NCBI RefSeq assembly: GCF_014596085.1
Contig: NZ_JACCJY010000003.1
Span: forward strand, 1 to 64,000
From: Azospirillum tabaci
Lineage (GTDB): Bacteria; Pseudomonadota; Alphaproteobacteria; Azospirillales; Azospirillaceae
Reading direction: 5' to 3'
DNA length: 64,000 nucleotides
Positions within the stretch are counted from its first letter, which is position 1. Each line of letters begins with the position of its first letter. This document shows positions 27,262 through 36,509 of this stretch, in pieces. The notes under the pieces were generated by a model. It worked only from the letters and a program-made list of their open reading frames with translations. It had not been told where the DNA came from and made no database searches. A program made the translations under genes and the position numbers.

Positions 27262-28256
27262 CCGCGCGCGACCTGATCCCGATCGCCGTCCTGGCCGTCC
27301 TCGCCGCGCTGCTGCCGCTGGTGGTGACGTCCAGCCCGGTGATGAACTTCCTCGTCTTCACGCTGATCGTGGCGCTGGGCGCGCAGGGCTGGAACATCCT
27401 GGGCGGCTTCGGTGGCCAGTTCAGCTTCGGCCACGCCGCCTTCTTCGGCACCGGCGCCTATGTGACGGCGATCCTGCAACTGCGCTACGGCGTCAACGCC
27501 TGGGCCGGGCTGCTGCTGGCGACGGCGGCGGGAGCGGCGGTCGCCTGGGCCATCGGCTTCCTCAGCTTCCGCTCCGGTCTGCGCGGCTCCTACTTCGCGC
27601 TGGTGACTCTGGCCTTCGCCGAGGTGTTCCGCATCCTCGCCAACGCGGCCTCCTTCACCGGCGGCGCCGCCGGCCTGCTGATCAAGCTGGACGTCCACCC
27701 CGCCAATCTGCAATTCGCCGACCGCGCCGTCTTCTATTGGCTGGTCCTGGCCTTCGTCACCGGCGTGCTGCTGCTGACGCGGTGGATCCAGCGCTCCCGC
27801 TTCGGGGCGCAGCTCGTCGCGGTGCGCGAGAACGAGGACGCGGCCAAGGCGCTGGGCGTCGATTCCCTGAAGGTGAAGCTGCGCGCCATCGCCCTGTCGG
27901 GCGCGGTGACGGCGATGTCCGGCTGCCTCTACGCCCAGTATTTCCTCTACATCGACGCCCACATCGCCTACGGCAGCTGGATCTCGGTGGAACTCCTGCT
28001 CGCCCCGATCATCGGCGGCGTCGGTACCGTCTTCGGGCCGGTGGTGGGCGCACTGACCCTGCACGGGCTGGGCGAACTCGCCAAGCAGTTCGCCGGCCGC
28101 ATCCCCGGCATCGATCTGATCGTCTTCGGCAGCGTGCTGGTGCTGGCCGTCGCCTTCGCCCGCGGCGGCATCCTGGGCCTGCTCGAGCGGCTGCGCGACC
28201 GTGGTCGCGGGATGGTGGCGCGCGGCGCCAAGGAGGTTTCCCATGCTGGCCGTTGA
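27258..28256 (+). CDS. LIV-type ABC transporter permease LivM
   Basis: 332 aa, with helices throughout. GAQGWNILGGFGGQFSFGHA is the classic LivM loop. The ATPase-contact stretch is RSRFGAQLVAVRENEDAAKA. The first 30 residues form a membrane anchor. The 3' end overlaps the livG start by 14 bp. The frame is open far upstream but the ATG at 27258 matches the family. Confidence 0.93.
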   Translation: MTARDLIPIAVLAVLAALLPLVVTSSPVMNFLVFTLIVALGAQGWNILGGFGGQFSFGHAAFFGTGAYVTAILQLRYGVNAWAGLLLATAAGAAVAWAIGFLSFRSGLRGSYFALVTLAFAEVFRILANAASFTGGAAGLLIKLDVHPANLQFADRAVFYWLVLAFVTGVLLLTRWIQRSRFGAQLVAVRENEDAAKALGVDSLKVKLRAIALSGAVTAMSGCLYAQYFLYIDAHIAYGSWISVELLLAPIIGGVGTVFGPVVGALTLHGLGELAKQFAGRIPGIDLIVFGSVLVLAVAFARGGILGLLERLRDRGRGMVARGAKEVSHAGR

Positions 28257-28989
28257 GTCCGTCTCCAAGCGCTTCGGCGGTCTGATGGCGGTGGACAACG
28301 CGTCGCTCGCGCTGGAGCCCGGCGGCATCGTCGGCCTGATCGGGCCGAACGGCGCCGGCAAGACCACGCTGTTCTCGATGATCTCCGGCTTCGTCGCACC
28401 GAGCGACGGGCGGATCCTGTTCGAGGGCACCGACATCACCGGCGAGGAACCGCACCGCCGCGCCGAGCGCGGCATCGGCCGCACCTTTCAGATCGTCCAA
28501 CCCTTCGCCGGGCTGACGGTGTGCGAGAACATCGCGGTCGGCGCCTATCTGCGCCACGCCAAGCGCGCCGACGCCATCGGCAAGGCGCGCGAGGTGGCCC
28601 GCCGGGTCGGCTTGGCGGCCGAGCTGGACCGGCCGGCCGGCGGCCTGACGGTGGCCGGGCGCAAGCGGCTGGAACTGGCCCGCGCGCTCGCCACCGAGCC
28701 GAAGCTGCTGCTGCTGGACGAGGTGCTGGCCGGCCTGAACCCGTCGGAGATCCGCGACATCATCCCGGTGATCCGGGGCATCCGCGACGAAGGGGTGACG
28801 ATCCTGATGATCGAACACGTCATGCAGGCGGTGATGAACCTGTGCGAGCGCGTCTATGTGCTGGCGCAGGGCCGCATGATCGCCGAGGGCAAGCCCGCCG
28901 CCGTCTGCGCCGACCCCCGCGTGATCGAGGCCTATCTCGGCCACGGCGCCGCCGCCCGTCTAGCGGCGGAGGGGGCGGCCCATGGCTGA
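28243..28989 (+). CDS. LIV-type ABC transporter ATP-binding protein LivG
   Basis: 248 aa. AAGGAGG at 28230-28236 precedes the ATG. Walker A is GPNGAGKTT (34-42) and Walker B LLLDEVLAGLNPSE. The signature region reads LTVAGRKRLELAR instead of LSGGQ, as is common in LivG proteins of catabolic clusters. The H-loop is MIEHVMQ. It overlaps livF by 8 bp. Confidence 0.93.
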   Translation: MLAVESVSKRFGGLMAVDNASLALEPGGIVGLIGPNGAGKTTLFSMISGFVAPSDGRILFEGTDITGEEPHRRAERGIGRTFQIVQPFAGLTVCENIAVGAYLRHAKRADAIGKAREVARRVGLAAELDRPAGGLTVAGRKRLELARALATEPKLLLLDEVLAGLNPSEIRDIIPVIRGIRDEGVTILMIEHVMQAVMNLCERVYVLAQGRMIAEGKPAAVCADPRVIEAYLGHGAAARLAAEGAAHG

Positions 28990-29695
28990 GGCGCTTCTGA
29001 ACATCCAGGGGCTGAAGACCGGCTACGGCGCCACCGAGGTGCTGCGCGGCATCGACATGGCCGTGCTGGACGGCGAGATCGTCACGGTCCTCGGCTCCAA
29101 CGGCGTCGGCAAGACGACGCTGAACAAGGTGCTGTCGGGCGTGCTGCCGCCCTGGGCGGGCGAGATCCGCTTCGCCGGCAGCCGCATCGACGGCCGCTCC
29201 GCCGCGCGCATCGTCGAGGAGGGGCTGATCCAAGTGCCGGAAGGCCGCAAGATCTTCCCCAACCTGTCGATCCGCGAGAATCTGGAGCTGGGCAGCTACC
29301 GGCGCGGCAAGCCGAACCGGGCGCGGAACCTGGAGCGCATCTTCGCCACCTTCCCCCGCCTGAAAGAGCGCGAGGGCCAGCTCGCCGGCACGCTGTCGGG
29401 CGGCGAGCAGCAGATGCTCGCCATCGGGCGCGGCATGATGGCCGAACCGCTCCTGCTGATCCTCGACGAGCCGTCTCTCGGCCTGTCGCCCCTGGTGGTG
29501 GAGGAGATGTTCGGGCTGATCCGCAAGCTGAACGCGGCCGGGCTGGCGATCCTGCTGGTCGAGCAGAACGTCGTCCAGTCGCTGGAGGTCGCCCGCCGGG
29601 CCTACATTCTCGAAAACGGCGTCTTCGCGCTGTCGGGACCGTCCGACGAGATCGCGCGCGACCCCGAATTGAAACGCACCTATCTCGGCCTCTAG
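28982..29695 (+). CDS. LIV-type ABC transporter ATP-binding protein LivF
   Basis: 237 aa. Walker A is GSNGVGKTT (38-46), the signature LSGGEQQMLAIGRG, Walker B LLILDEPSLGLSP and the switch VEQNVVQS. It is the last transporter gene; the first enzyme gene of the putative pathway follows 25 bp later with a GGAG ribosome site. Confidence 0.94.
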   Translation: MAEALLNIQGLKTGYGATEVLRGIDMAVLDGEIVTVLGSNGVGKTTLNKVLSGVLPPWAGEIRFAGSRIDGRSAARIVEEGLIQVPEGRKIFPNLSIRENLELGSYRRGKPNRARNLERIFATFPRLKEREGQLAGTLSGGEQQMLAIGRGMMAEPLLLILDEPSLGLSPLVVEEMFGLIRKLNAAGLAILLVEQNVVQSLEVARRAYILENGVFALSGPSDEIARDPELKRTYLGL

Positions 29696-29720
29696 GGGCC
29701 GTCCGCTCGGGAGCGGTGAC

Positions 29721-31148
29721 ATGACAAGCCTGTCCTTTGACGTGAAGCCGGCGAGCGCATTGCTCGCCGCGGCCCGGCCGTCCTGGCTCGACCGTTGGGG
29801 CACCTTCGCCGCCGGCCTGACCTTCGCCGACCTGCCGGCCCCGGTGGTGGAGCGGGCGAAGCTGGTGCTTCTCGACTGCGTCGGCGTGATCGCCGCCGGC
29901 ATGCAGGAGCCGGAATGCCGAGCGCTGGCGGGCCGCATGGCTGAGACCGGCGGCTCCGGCGATTGCCCGGCCATCGGCAGTGGCCGGGGGCTCGCCGCCG
30001 GGTCCGCCGCCTTCCTCAATGGCGTGGCCGGAACCATGCTGGAGCTGGACGAGGGCAACCAGTACGCCCGCGGCCATCCGGCGATCCACGTCGTGCCGGC
30101 CCTTCTCGCCGCCGGGCCACGCCTGAAATCCTCCGGCGCCGACCTGCTGACCGCGCTGGCGCTCGGCTACGAGATCGGGTCGCGCATCGGCATCGCCGCC
30201 AAGCTGCTGGTCACCACCCATCCGCACGGCACCTGGGGCACGGCGGGGGCGGCGCTGGCCGTGGCCCATCTGAACCGCGCCGACGCGGCGATGATGATCG
30301 AGACGCTCAACATCGCCTCCACCCTCGGCCTCGCCACCAGCCGGCGAACGATGCTGGAAGGCGGCACGGTGCGCAACGCCTACGCCGGGGTGTCGAACCA
30401 GCTTGGCATGACCGCCTGGGATCTGGCGGCGAGCGGCATCATCGGCGAGACCGACGGGATCGGCAGCGTTTTCGGCGGCGTCATCGCCACCGACTTCCGG
30501 CCGGAACTGATGGTCGAGGAACTGGGCGAACGCTGGGAGATCGCCCGCAACTACTTCAAGCGCCACGCCGCCTGCCGCTACACCCACGGCGCGCTCGACG
30601 CGCTGGGCGACATCGTGGCGCGGGCCGGCGGGCGGATCGCCCCGGCGGAGGTCGCGGCCATCGAGGTCGACACCTACGTCTGGGCCGCCCAGCTCGACGG
30701 GGCCGAGCCGAGGAACATGCTGGCCGCGAAATTCTCGCTGCCCTTCGCGCTGGCGACCTTCCTCGCCAACGGCGCCGCCACGCCGGACGCCTTCCGCGAC
30801 GGCGCCCGCCAGGACGCGGCGACCCGCGACCTCGCCCGTCGGGTGACCGTGCGCGAGGACCGCGGCCTGACCGCCCGCCTTCCCGGCCTGCGCCCGGCCC
30901 GCGTCCGCCTGACGCTGGCCGACGGCCGGCGCTTCGAGGCGGAGGCGCTGACCAACAAGGGCGACACCGAGGACCCCTACAGCCCGGACGAGGTGCGCGC
31001 GAAGTTCGCCGACCTCGCCGGTCCGGTCTGGGGCGCCTCCCACGCCGCCGCCATTGCCGACTGCGTCGCGTCGATCGACCGCGCGGCCGACCTTTCAACC
31101 CTGACCCGGCTTCTGTCGGCGCCCGCCGCCGCCGGGGGGAGCGTCTGA
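29721..31148 (+). CDS. MmgE/PrpD-family protein
   Basis: 475 aa, full length for the MmgE/PrpD fold, which includes 2-methylcitrate dehydratase, cis-aconitate decarboxylase and iminodisuccinate epimerase. Recognisable segments are KLVLLDCVGVIAAGMQEPE, LNGVAGTMLELDEGNQYARG, HPHGTWGTAGAALA, and the FKRHAACRYTHGALDAL region with a conserved active-site-like Lys/His. The exact reaction cannot be assigned. Likely roles here are dehydration, decarboxylation or isomerisation of a substituted tricarboxylate or dicarboxylate. It begins the enzyme block. Confidence 0.85.
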   Translation: MTSLSFDVKPASALLAAARPSWLDRWGTFAAGLTFADLPAPVVERAKLVLLDCVGVIAAGMQEPECRALAGRMAETGGSGDCPAIGSGRGLAAGSAAFLNGVAGTMLELDEGNQYARGHPAIHVVPALLAAGPRLKSSGADLLTALALGYEIGSRIGIAAKLLVTTHPHGTWGTAGAALAVAHLNRADAAMMIETLNIASTLGLATSRRTMLEGGTVRNAYAGVSNQLGMTAWDLAASGIIGETDGIGSVFGGVIATDFRPELMVEELGERWEIARNYFKRHAACRYTHGALDALGDIVARAGGRIAPAEVAAIEVDTYVWAAQLDGAEPRNMLAAKFSLPFALATFLANGAATPDAFRDGARQDAATRDLARRVTVREDRGLTARLPGLRPARVRLTLADGRRFEAEALTNKGDTEDPYSPDEVRAKFADLAGPVWGASHAAAIADCVASIDRAADLSTLTRLLSAPAAAGGSV

Positions 31149-31149
31149 A

Positions 31150-32052
31150 ATGACCCGACCCGATCTCACCTTCAAACAGCGGCTCGCCGAGGACCGCGTC
31201 GTCCTGGCCCCCGGCGTCTACGACGCCTTCACCGCCTCGCTGGCGGCGGCGGCGGGGTTCGAGGCGCTCTACCTGTCGGGCGCCGCCATCGCCTACACCC
31301 GGCTCGGCCGGCCCGACATCGGGCTGGTCTCGGTCAGCGAGGTGGCGGACACCATCGCGCTGGTGCGCGACCGCGTGCCGACGCCGCTGGTGGTGGACGC
31401 CGACACCGGCTACGGCAACGCGCTCAACGTGCAGCGCACCGTGCGCATGTTCGAGCGGGCCGGTGCCACCGCCCTGCAGCTTGAGGACCAGAGCTTTCCC
31501 AAGCGCTGCGGCCACCTGACCGACAAGGCGGTGATCCCGGCCGGCGAGATGGCCGGCAAGATCAAGGCGGCGGTCGACGCCCGGACCAGCGAAGGCACGC
31601 TGATCATCGCCCGCACCGACGCGGTGGCGGTGGAGGGCGTCCCGGCGGCGCTCGACCGCGCCCGGCTCTACGTCGAGGCCGGCGCCGACGTGCTGTTCGT
31701 CGAGGCGCCGAAGAGCCGCGAGCAGCTCTCCGCCATCGCCACCGACCTCGGCGGCATCCGCCCGCTGCTCGCCAACATGGTGGAGGGCGGGCAGACGCCG
31801 ATCAGCTCCGCCGCCGATCTCGGCGAGCTGGGCTACCGGCTGGTGATCTTCCCCGGCGGCATCGTGCGGGCGCTGGCCCGGCAGGCGCAGGACTATTACG
31901 CCTCGCTGGCTGCCCATGGCACCACCCAACCCTTCCGCGACCGCATGTTCGACTTCAACGCGCTGAACGATCTCATCGGCACGCCGGAGATGCTGGCGCT
32001 CGGCGAAACCTACAAGGACTTCACCTCCGCCAAGCGGGAGGACGCGGCATGA
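31150..32052 (+). CDS. Isocitrate lyase/PEP mutase-family C-C lyase (methylisocitrate/dimethylmalate lyase-like)
   Basis: 300 aa TIM-barrel enzyme. The Mg-binding stretch VVDADTGYGN carries Asp83 and Asp85, and the lyase hallmark KRCGH is at 118-122 with the catalytic Cys120. That cysteine separates true C-C lyases from PEP mutases. Relatives cleave 2-methylisocitrate or 2,3-dimethylmalate into pyruvate plus an acid. It starts 1 bp after the MmgE/PrpD stop and overlaps hyuB by 4 bp. With LeuCD-type hydratase genes downstream it plausibly cleaves an alkylmalate. Confidence 0.88.
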   Translation: MTRPDLTFKQRLAEDRVVLAPGVYDAFTASLAAAAGFEALYLSGAAIAYTRLGRPDIGLVSVSEVADTIALVRDRVPTPLVVDADTGYGNALNVQRTVRMFERAGATALQLEDQSFPKRCGHLTDKAVIPAGEMAGKIKAAVDARTSEGTLIIARTDAVAVEGVPAALDRARLYVEAGADVLFVEAPKSREQLSAIATDLGGIRPLLANMVEGGQTPISSAADLGELGYRLVIFPGGIVRALARQAQDYYASLAAHGTTQPFRDRMFDFNALNDLIGTPEMLALGETYKDFTSAKREDAA

Positions 32053-33794
32053 CCACCAAGACCACCACAATCGACCCCGTCACGCTGGCCGTCCTGAAGG
32101 GCCGGCTGGAGCAGATCGCCGACGAGATGGACGCGACGCTCTACCGCTCCGCCTTCAATCCGATCATCGCCGAGGCGCGCGACGCCTGCCATGGCCTCTA
32201 CCACGCCGAGACCGGGGCCACGCTGGTGCAGGGCACCAACGGCCTGCCGATCTTCGTCGGCGCGATGGCCTTCGCGGTCAAGGCGGTGATCGACAAGGTG
32301 GCGAAGGAAGGCGACCTGCATCCCGACGACATCTTCCTGTTCAACGACCCCTACGACGGCGGCACCCACCTGAACGACTTCCGTCTGGTGCGGCCGATCT
32401 TCCGCCAGGGCCGGCTGTTCTGCTGGATGGCGTCGGTCGGCCACTGGCTCGACATCGGCGGCAACGTGCCCGGCAACTTCAACGCGCGGGCCACCGACAG
32501 CTTCCAGGAGGGCGTGCGCATCCCGCCGGTGAAGCTGGTCAAGGCCGGGGTGATGAACCACGACCTGCTGGCGATCCTCGCCGCCAACTCCCGCGTGCCG
32601 GTGTCCAACTACGGCGACCTGAACGGGCAGCTCAACGCGCTCGACCTCGGCGTGCGCCGCCTGACCGAGCTGTTGGACGAGCATGGCGAGGATACCGTCG
32701 CCGCGGCCTTCGACGCCTTCACCGCGCGGGCCGAGGCGCTGATGCGCAGCGCGCTGTCCAAGCTGCCCGACGGCACCTACAGCTTCGAGGACTATCTCGA
32801 CAACGACGGCATCACGTCGGAGAAGCTGCGCATCGCGCTCGACCTGACCATCGCGGGCGACCGCATGGTGCTGGACTTCTCCCGCTCCTCGGCACCCTGC
32901 GCCGGGCCGCTCAACATCGCCTATTCCACGGCGGTGGCCTGCTGCTACGTCGCGCTCAAGCACGTCTTCACCGACGTGCCGGCCAACGCCGGCTGCCTCA
33001 ACCCGATCACCTTCGTCATCCCCGAGACGACGCTGCTGGCGGTGAAGCCGCCCAAGCCGGTCGGCGGCTACACCGAGACCATCCTGCGCGTCATCGGCGT
33101 GGTCTTCGGAGCGCTGGCCCTGGCCGACCCGGCCCGCGCCACCGCAGCGCCCTTCGGCACCATCAACGCGCTGTCGCTGGCCGGCCACCGCCAGGACGGC
33201 TCGCGCTGGGTCATGTTCTCCTTCTTCGGCGGCGGTCTGGGCGGCAACCCGGAGAGCGACGGGCTGAACCACGCCAACAACCCGATCTCCACCGCCACCA
33301 TCCCGCCGGTGGAAATCCTCGAGGCGGCCTATCCGGTAATGTTCACCCAATGGGCGTTGCGCCCGGACTCCGCCGGGGCCGGCCTGCACCGCGGCGGGCT
33401 GGGCGCGGTTTACGAGATCGAGGCGCTGACCGCCGCCGACGTCTTCCTGCTGGGCGAGCGCGGCGTCTTCGCTCCCTTCGGGGTGGCCGGCGGCACGCCC
33501 GCCGCGCTGAACCGCTTCGTCTGGCAGAGCGACGAGGGCGAGAAATCGCCGCCGCTCGCCTCCAAGGTCACCGACGTGAAGATCCGCGATGGCCAGCGCG
33601 TGCGGTTGGAGACGCCGGGCGGCGGCGGCTGGGGCGACCCGCGCCGTCGCGACGCCGAGGCCGTGGCCCGCGACGTGCGGCTCGGCTACCTCGGTGCCGA
33701 GGCCGCGCGCAGCGCCTACGGCGTGGCGCTGACCGACGACGGCGCGCTCGACGTCGCCGCCACCGCGGCGCTCCGCGAAACCCCCGCCGCCTGA
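32049..33794 (+). CDS. Hydantoinase/oxoprolinase family subunit B
   Basis: 581 aa HyuB-type subunit. Family marks are DPVTLAVLKGRLEQIADEMD at the N-terminus, FNDPYDGGTHLNDF, VGHWLDIGGNVPG, and the glycine-rich C-terminus RLETPGGGGWGDP. HyuA/HyuB pairs hydrolyse or carboxylate using ATP: 5-oxoproline, N-methylhydantoin and caprolactam are known ring-opening substrates, and acetone or acetophenone are carboxylation substrates. No biotin or gamma carboxylase subunit is present, so ring opening is favoured. The hyuA gene follows 19 bp later. Confidence 0.92.
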   Translation: MTTKTTTIDPVTLAVLKGRLEQIADEMDATLYRSAFNPIIAEARDACHGLYHAETGATLVQGTNGLPIFVGAMAFAVKAVIDKVAKEGDLHPDDIFLFNDPYDGGTHLNDFRLVRPIFRQGRLFCWMASVGHWLDIGGNVPGNFNARATDSFQEGVRIPPVKLVKAGVMNHDLLAILAANSRVPVSNYGDLNGQLNALDLGVRRLTELLDEHGEDTVAAAFDAFTARAEALMRSALSKLPDGTYSFEDYLDNDGITSEKLRIALDLTIAGDRMVLDFSRSSAPCAGPLNIAYSTAVACCYVALKHVFTDVPANAGCLNPITFVIPETTLLAVKPPKPVGGYTETILRVIGVVFGALALADPARATAAPFGTINALSLAGHRQDGSRWVMFSFFGGGLGGNPESDGLNHANNPISTATIPPVEILEAAYPVMFTQWALRPDSAGAGLHRGGLGAVYEIEALTAADVFLLGERGVFAPFGVAGGTPAALNRFVWQSDEGEKSPPLASKVTDVKIRDGQRVRLETPGGGGWGDPRRRDAEAVARDVRLGYLGAEAARSAYGVALTDDGALDVAATAALRETPAA

Positions 33795-33813
33795 CGAATC
33801 CGGAAGCAAGACC

Positions 33814-35898
33814 ATGAGCAACGGTATCACCAAGGGTGCCGCGAAGGGCGCGATTGTCGGCGTCGATGTCGGCGGTACCTTCACCGACCTGTTCCACTAT
33901 GACGAGGCGCGCGGCAGCTTCCGCACCGCCAAGGTCCCTTCCAACCGCGGCGACGAAGCGGTCGGCTTCCTCGCCGGCCTGCAGAGCTTCGGCCCGGTCG
34001 CCGAACTGGGCTCCATCGTTCACGGCACCACGGTCGGCACCAACGCGCTGCTGGAGCGCAAAGGCGCCAAGGTCGGGCTGATCACCACCGCCGGCTTCCG
34101 CGACGTGCTGGAGATGCGCCGCCGCGACCGCCGCCAGACCTGGGGCCTGTGGGGCGACTTCGTCCCCGTGGTCGACCGCGATCTGCGGCTGGAGGTGGCG
34201 GAGCGCACGCTGGCCGACGGCGCCGTCCGCGCCGCCGTCGATCCGGAGGAGGTGCGCGCCTGCGCCCGCCGGCTGGCCGAGATGGGGGCGGAGGCGCTGG
34301 CCATCGTCTTCATCAACGCCTACGCCAACCCGGCCAATGAGCTGGCGGCGCTGGAGGCGGCGCGCGAGGTCTGGCCCAACGCCAATCTCGAATGCTCCTC
34401 GCGCATCCTGCCGGAAATCCGTGAGTTCGAGCGCACCTCGACCACCGCGCTGAACGCCTATCTCCAGCCGGTGGTCGGCAGCTACCTCGCCAAGCTCGAC
34501 AACGCGCTGGCGGGGGAGGGGTTCGGCGGACGCTTCCACATCGTGCAGTCGAACGGCGGCGTCATGTCCACCGACACCGCGCGGCGCCTGCCGGTGCGCA
34601 CTGCCCTGTCCGGCCCGGCGGCCGGCGTCATCGCCGCCGCGGCGATCTCCAAGGCGGCGGGCTTCCCCAACGTCATCACCGGTGACCTCGGCGGCACCAG
34701 CTTCGACGTGTCGCTGGTGGTGGAGGGGCAGACCATGCTGGCCGCCCAGACCACCATCGACTTCGGTCTGGTCGTCCGCACGCCGATGATCGAGATCACC
34801 ACCATCGGCGCCGGCGGCGGCTCCATCGCCGGGGTCGATCCCGGCGGCATGCTCCAGGTCGGGCCGGAGAGCGCCGGCTCGCGGCCGGGGCCGGTCTGCT
34901 ACGGCCAGGGCAACACCCGCCCGACGCTGACCGACGCCAACGTGCTGCTCGGCCGCATCAACGCGGAGCGGCCGATCGGCGGCAAGCTCGCCCGGCTGGA
35001 CGTGGACGCCGCCCGCACCGCCATCGCCACCCACGTCGCCGAGCCGCTGGGCCTCGACGTCATGGCGGCGGCGGAGGCGGTGGTGCGCATCGCCAACAGC
35101 AAGATGGCCGGCGCCATCCGCCTCGTCTCCATCGAGCGCGGGCACGACCCGGCCAAGTTCGCCGCGGTGCCATTCGGCGGTGGCGGCGCGCTGCATGTCG
35201 GCGCGCTGATCAAGGAGGTCGGGCTGAAGGCGGCGCTGGTGCCGCGCTTCCCGGGCGTGACCTCGGCGCTCGGCTGCGTCATCGCCGACATCCGCCACGA
35301 TCAGGTGCAGACGGTCAACCTGCCGCTGGCCGGCATCGACGCCGTCTCGCTCGACCGCCGCATGGTGGAGGAGGCCGCGGCCGCCCGTGCCGTGGTGGAG
35401 TCCGCCGGCCTCAGCGTCGAGCGCATCGACCTCGTTTTCGAACTCGACATGCACTACATCGGCCAAACCCACACGGTCGCCGTGCCGTTGCCGGTGTCGG
35501 TGGCGAACGGGACCACGGGAGTCGACGAGGCGACCATCCGCGCCGCCTTCGAGCGTGCCTATCAGGCGTCCTTCAGCCGGCTTCTGCCGGGGGTGGGCGC
35601 CAAGATCGTCAATCTGCGCACCGCCGCCATCGGCCGCCGTCCGCATTTCGACCTCGCGGCGCTGGCCCCGGCGGCCGGCACGACGGTGGAGAGCGCCTAC
35701 GTCGGTTCGCGCCCGGTGTGGTTCGAAGGGGCGTGGCACGAGACGGCGGTCTACAACCGCCTCGACCTGCCGGTCGGCGCGCACATCCAGGGTCCGGCGA
35801 TCCTGGAGCAGCCCGACGCCACCACCGTCATCGACCCCGACCTGAGCGCCCGCGTCGACGGGTACGGCAACGTCATCGTGGAAAGGAGCGCCCGATGA
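33814..35898 (+). CDS. Hydantoinase/oxoprolinase family subunit A (ATP-binding)
   Basis: 694 aa. The actin/hexokinase-fold phosphate loops are VGVDVGGTFTD (15-25) and TGDLGGTSFDVS near residue 290. Other marks are VHGTTVGTNALLERKG, EFERTSTTALNAYL, QSNGGVMS and GAGGGSIA. It is the subunit expected to bind ATP and phosphorylate the cyclic amide. The GTG-free ATG start and gene order B-A are as in several catabolic hyu clusters. It overlaps the next gene by 4 bp. Confidence 0.93.
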   Translation: MSNGITKGAAKGAIVGVDVGGTFTDLFHYDEARGSFRTAKVPSNRGDEAVGFLAGLQSFGPVAELGSIVHGTTVGTNALLERKGAKVGLITTAGFRDVLEMRRRDRRQTWGLWGDFVPVVDRDLRLEVAERTLADGAVRAAVDPEEVRACARRLAEMGAEALAIVFINAYANPANELAALEAAREVWPNANLECSSRILPEIREFERTSTTALNAYLQPVVGSYLAKLDNALAGEGFGGRFHIVQSNGGVMSTDTARRLPVRTALSGPAAGVIAAAAISKAAGFPNVITGDLGGTSFDVSLVVEGQTMLAAQTTIDFGLVVRTPMIEITTIGAGGGSIAGVDPGGMLQVGPESAGSRPGPVCYGQGNTRPTLTDANVLLGRINAERPIGGKLARLDVDAARTAIATHVAEPLGLDVMAAAEAVVRIANSKMAGAIRLVSIERGHDPAKFAAVPFGGGGALHVGALIKEVGLKAALVPRFPGVTSALGCVIADIRHDQVQTVNLPLAGIDAVSLDRRMVEEAAAARAVVESAGLSVERIDLVFELDMHYIGQTHTVAVPLPVSVANGTTGVDEATIRAAFERAYQASFSRLLPGVGAKIVNLRTAAIGRRPHFDLAALAPAAGTTVESAYVGSRPVWFEGAWHETAVYNRLDLPVGAHIQGPAILEQPDATTVIDPDLSARVDGYGNVIVERSAR

Positions 35899-36509
35899 GC
35901 GCCGCGCTAATTCCCATCGATCGCACCGCGCTTCTGGTCTGCGACCTGCAGAACGATTTCCTGCACCCTAAGGGGGCCTATGGCCGCGCCGGCCAGACGG
36001 CGCCGGAAATCCTGGTCTTGCCGGAGCGGGTGAAGCCGTTGGCCGACCTTCTGCGGTCGCGCGGCGGCTGGGTAATCTCCACCAACTTCACCCTGGTTCC
36101 CGGCCGCGGCGGCGAGCCGATGATCTCCCCCCATCTGAAGGCGTTGCGCCCCTTCCTGGCGAAGGGCGATTTCCAGCCGGGCGGGTGGGGGCATCGCACG
36201 GTGGACACGCTCCAGCCCGTCGATGTCGAAGTCGAAAAGATCGCCTATTCCGCCTTCTACATGTCGCGGCTGGAGTGGGTGCTGCGCAAATGCGGGGTGG
36301 AGCGGCTGTTGGTCTGCGGCATCGTCACCAACGGCGGTGTCGCCTCGACCGTTCGCGACGCCCATGTTCGCGACTTCGACACCATTTTGCTGGAGGACGG
36401 CTGCGCCGCCTTCACGCCGCAGGTCCATGACGTCTCGGTCGCCGCCTTGCGCCCGGTCTGCCGCGTGGCGACGGTCGCGACGATGCTGGAGGAGCTGTCC
36501 GCGCCATGA
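35895..36509 (+). CDS. Isochorismatase-fold hydrolase lacking the nucleophilic cysteine
   Basis: 204 aa cysteine-hydrolase superfamily fold, with AAAGGAG before the start. Asp17 (VCDLQNDF) and Lys115 (EKIAYSAF) of the usual triad are present. The third position, normally Cys in T-x-x-C-V of amidases such as N-carbamoylsarcosine amidase, maleamate amidohydrolase or biuret hydrolase, is Gly148 (TNGGV). Isochorismatases EntB and PhzD also lack Cys there. A thioester-type amidase mechanism is therefore unlikely. It may cleave an enol ether or enamine, or act in another way. It overlaps hyuA and the flavoprotein gene by 4 bp each. Confidence 0.85.
   Translation: MSAALIPIDRTALLVCDLQNDFLHPKGAYGRAGQTAPEILVLPERVKPLADLLRSRGGWVISTNFTLVPGRGGEPMISPHLKALRPFLAKGDFQPGGWGHRTVDTLQPVDVEVEKIAYSAFYMSRLEWVLRKCGVERLLVCGIVTNGGVASTVRDAHVRDFDTILLEDGCAAFTPQVHDVSVAALRPVCRVATVATMLEELSAP

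Noticed and set aside
32049-35898. HyuAB as acetone/acetophenone carboxylase
   Set aside because: The extra small carboxylase subunits of those complexes are absent, and the other genes point to dicarboxylic acid chemistry.
35895-36509. Creatinine route (N-methylhydantoinase plus N-carbamoylsarcosine amidase)
   Set aside because: The amidase nucleophile Cys is absent, no sarcosine oxidase is present, and the hydratase and lyase genes would be unexplained.
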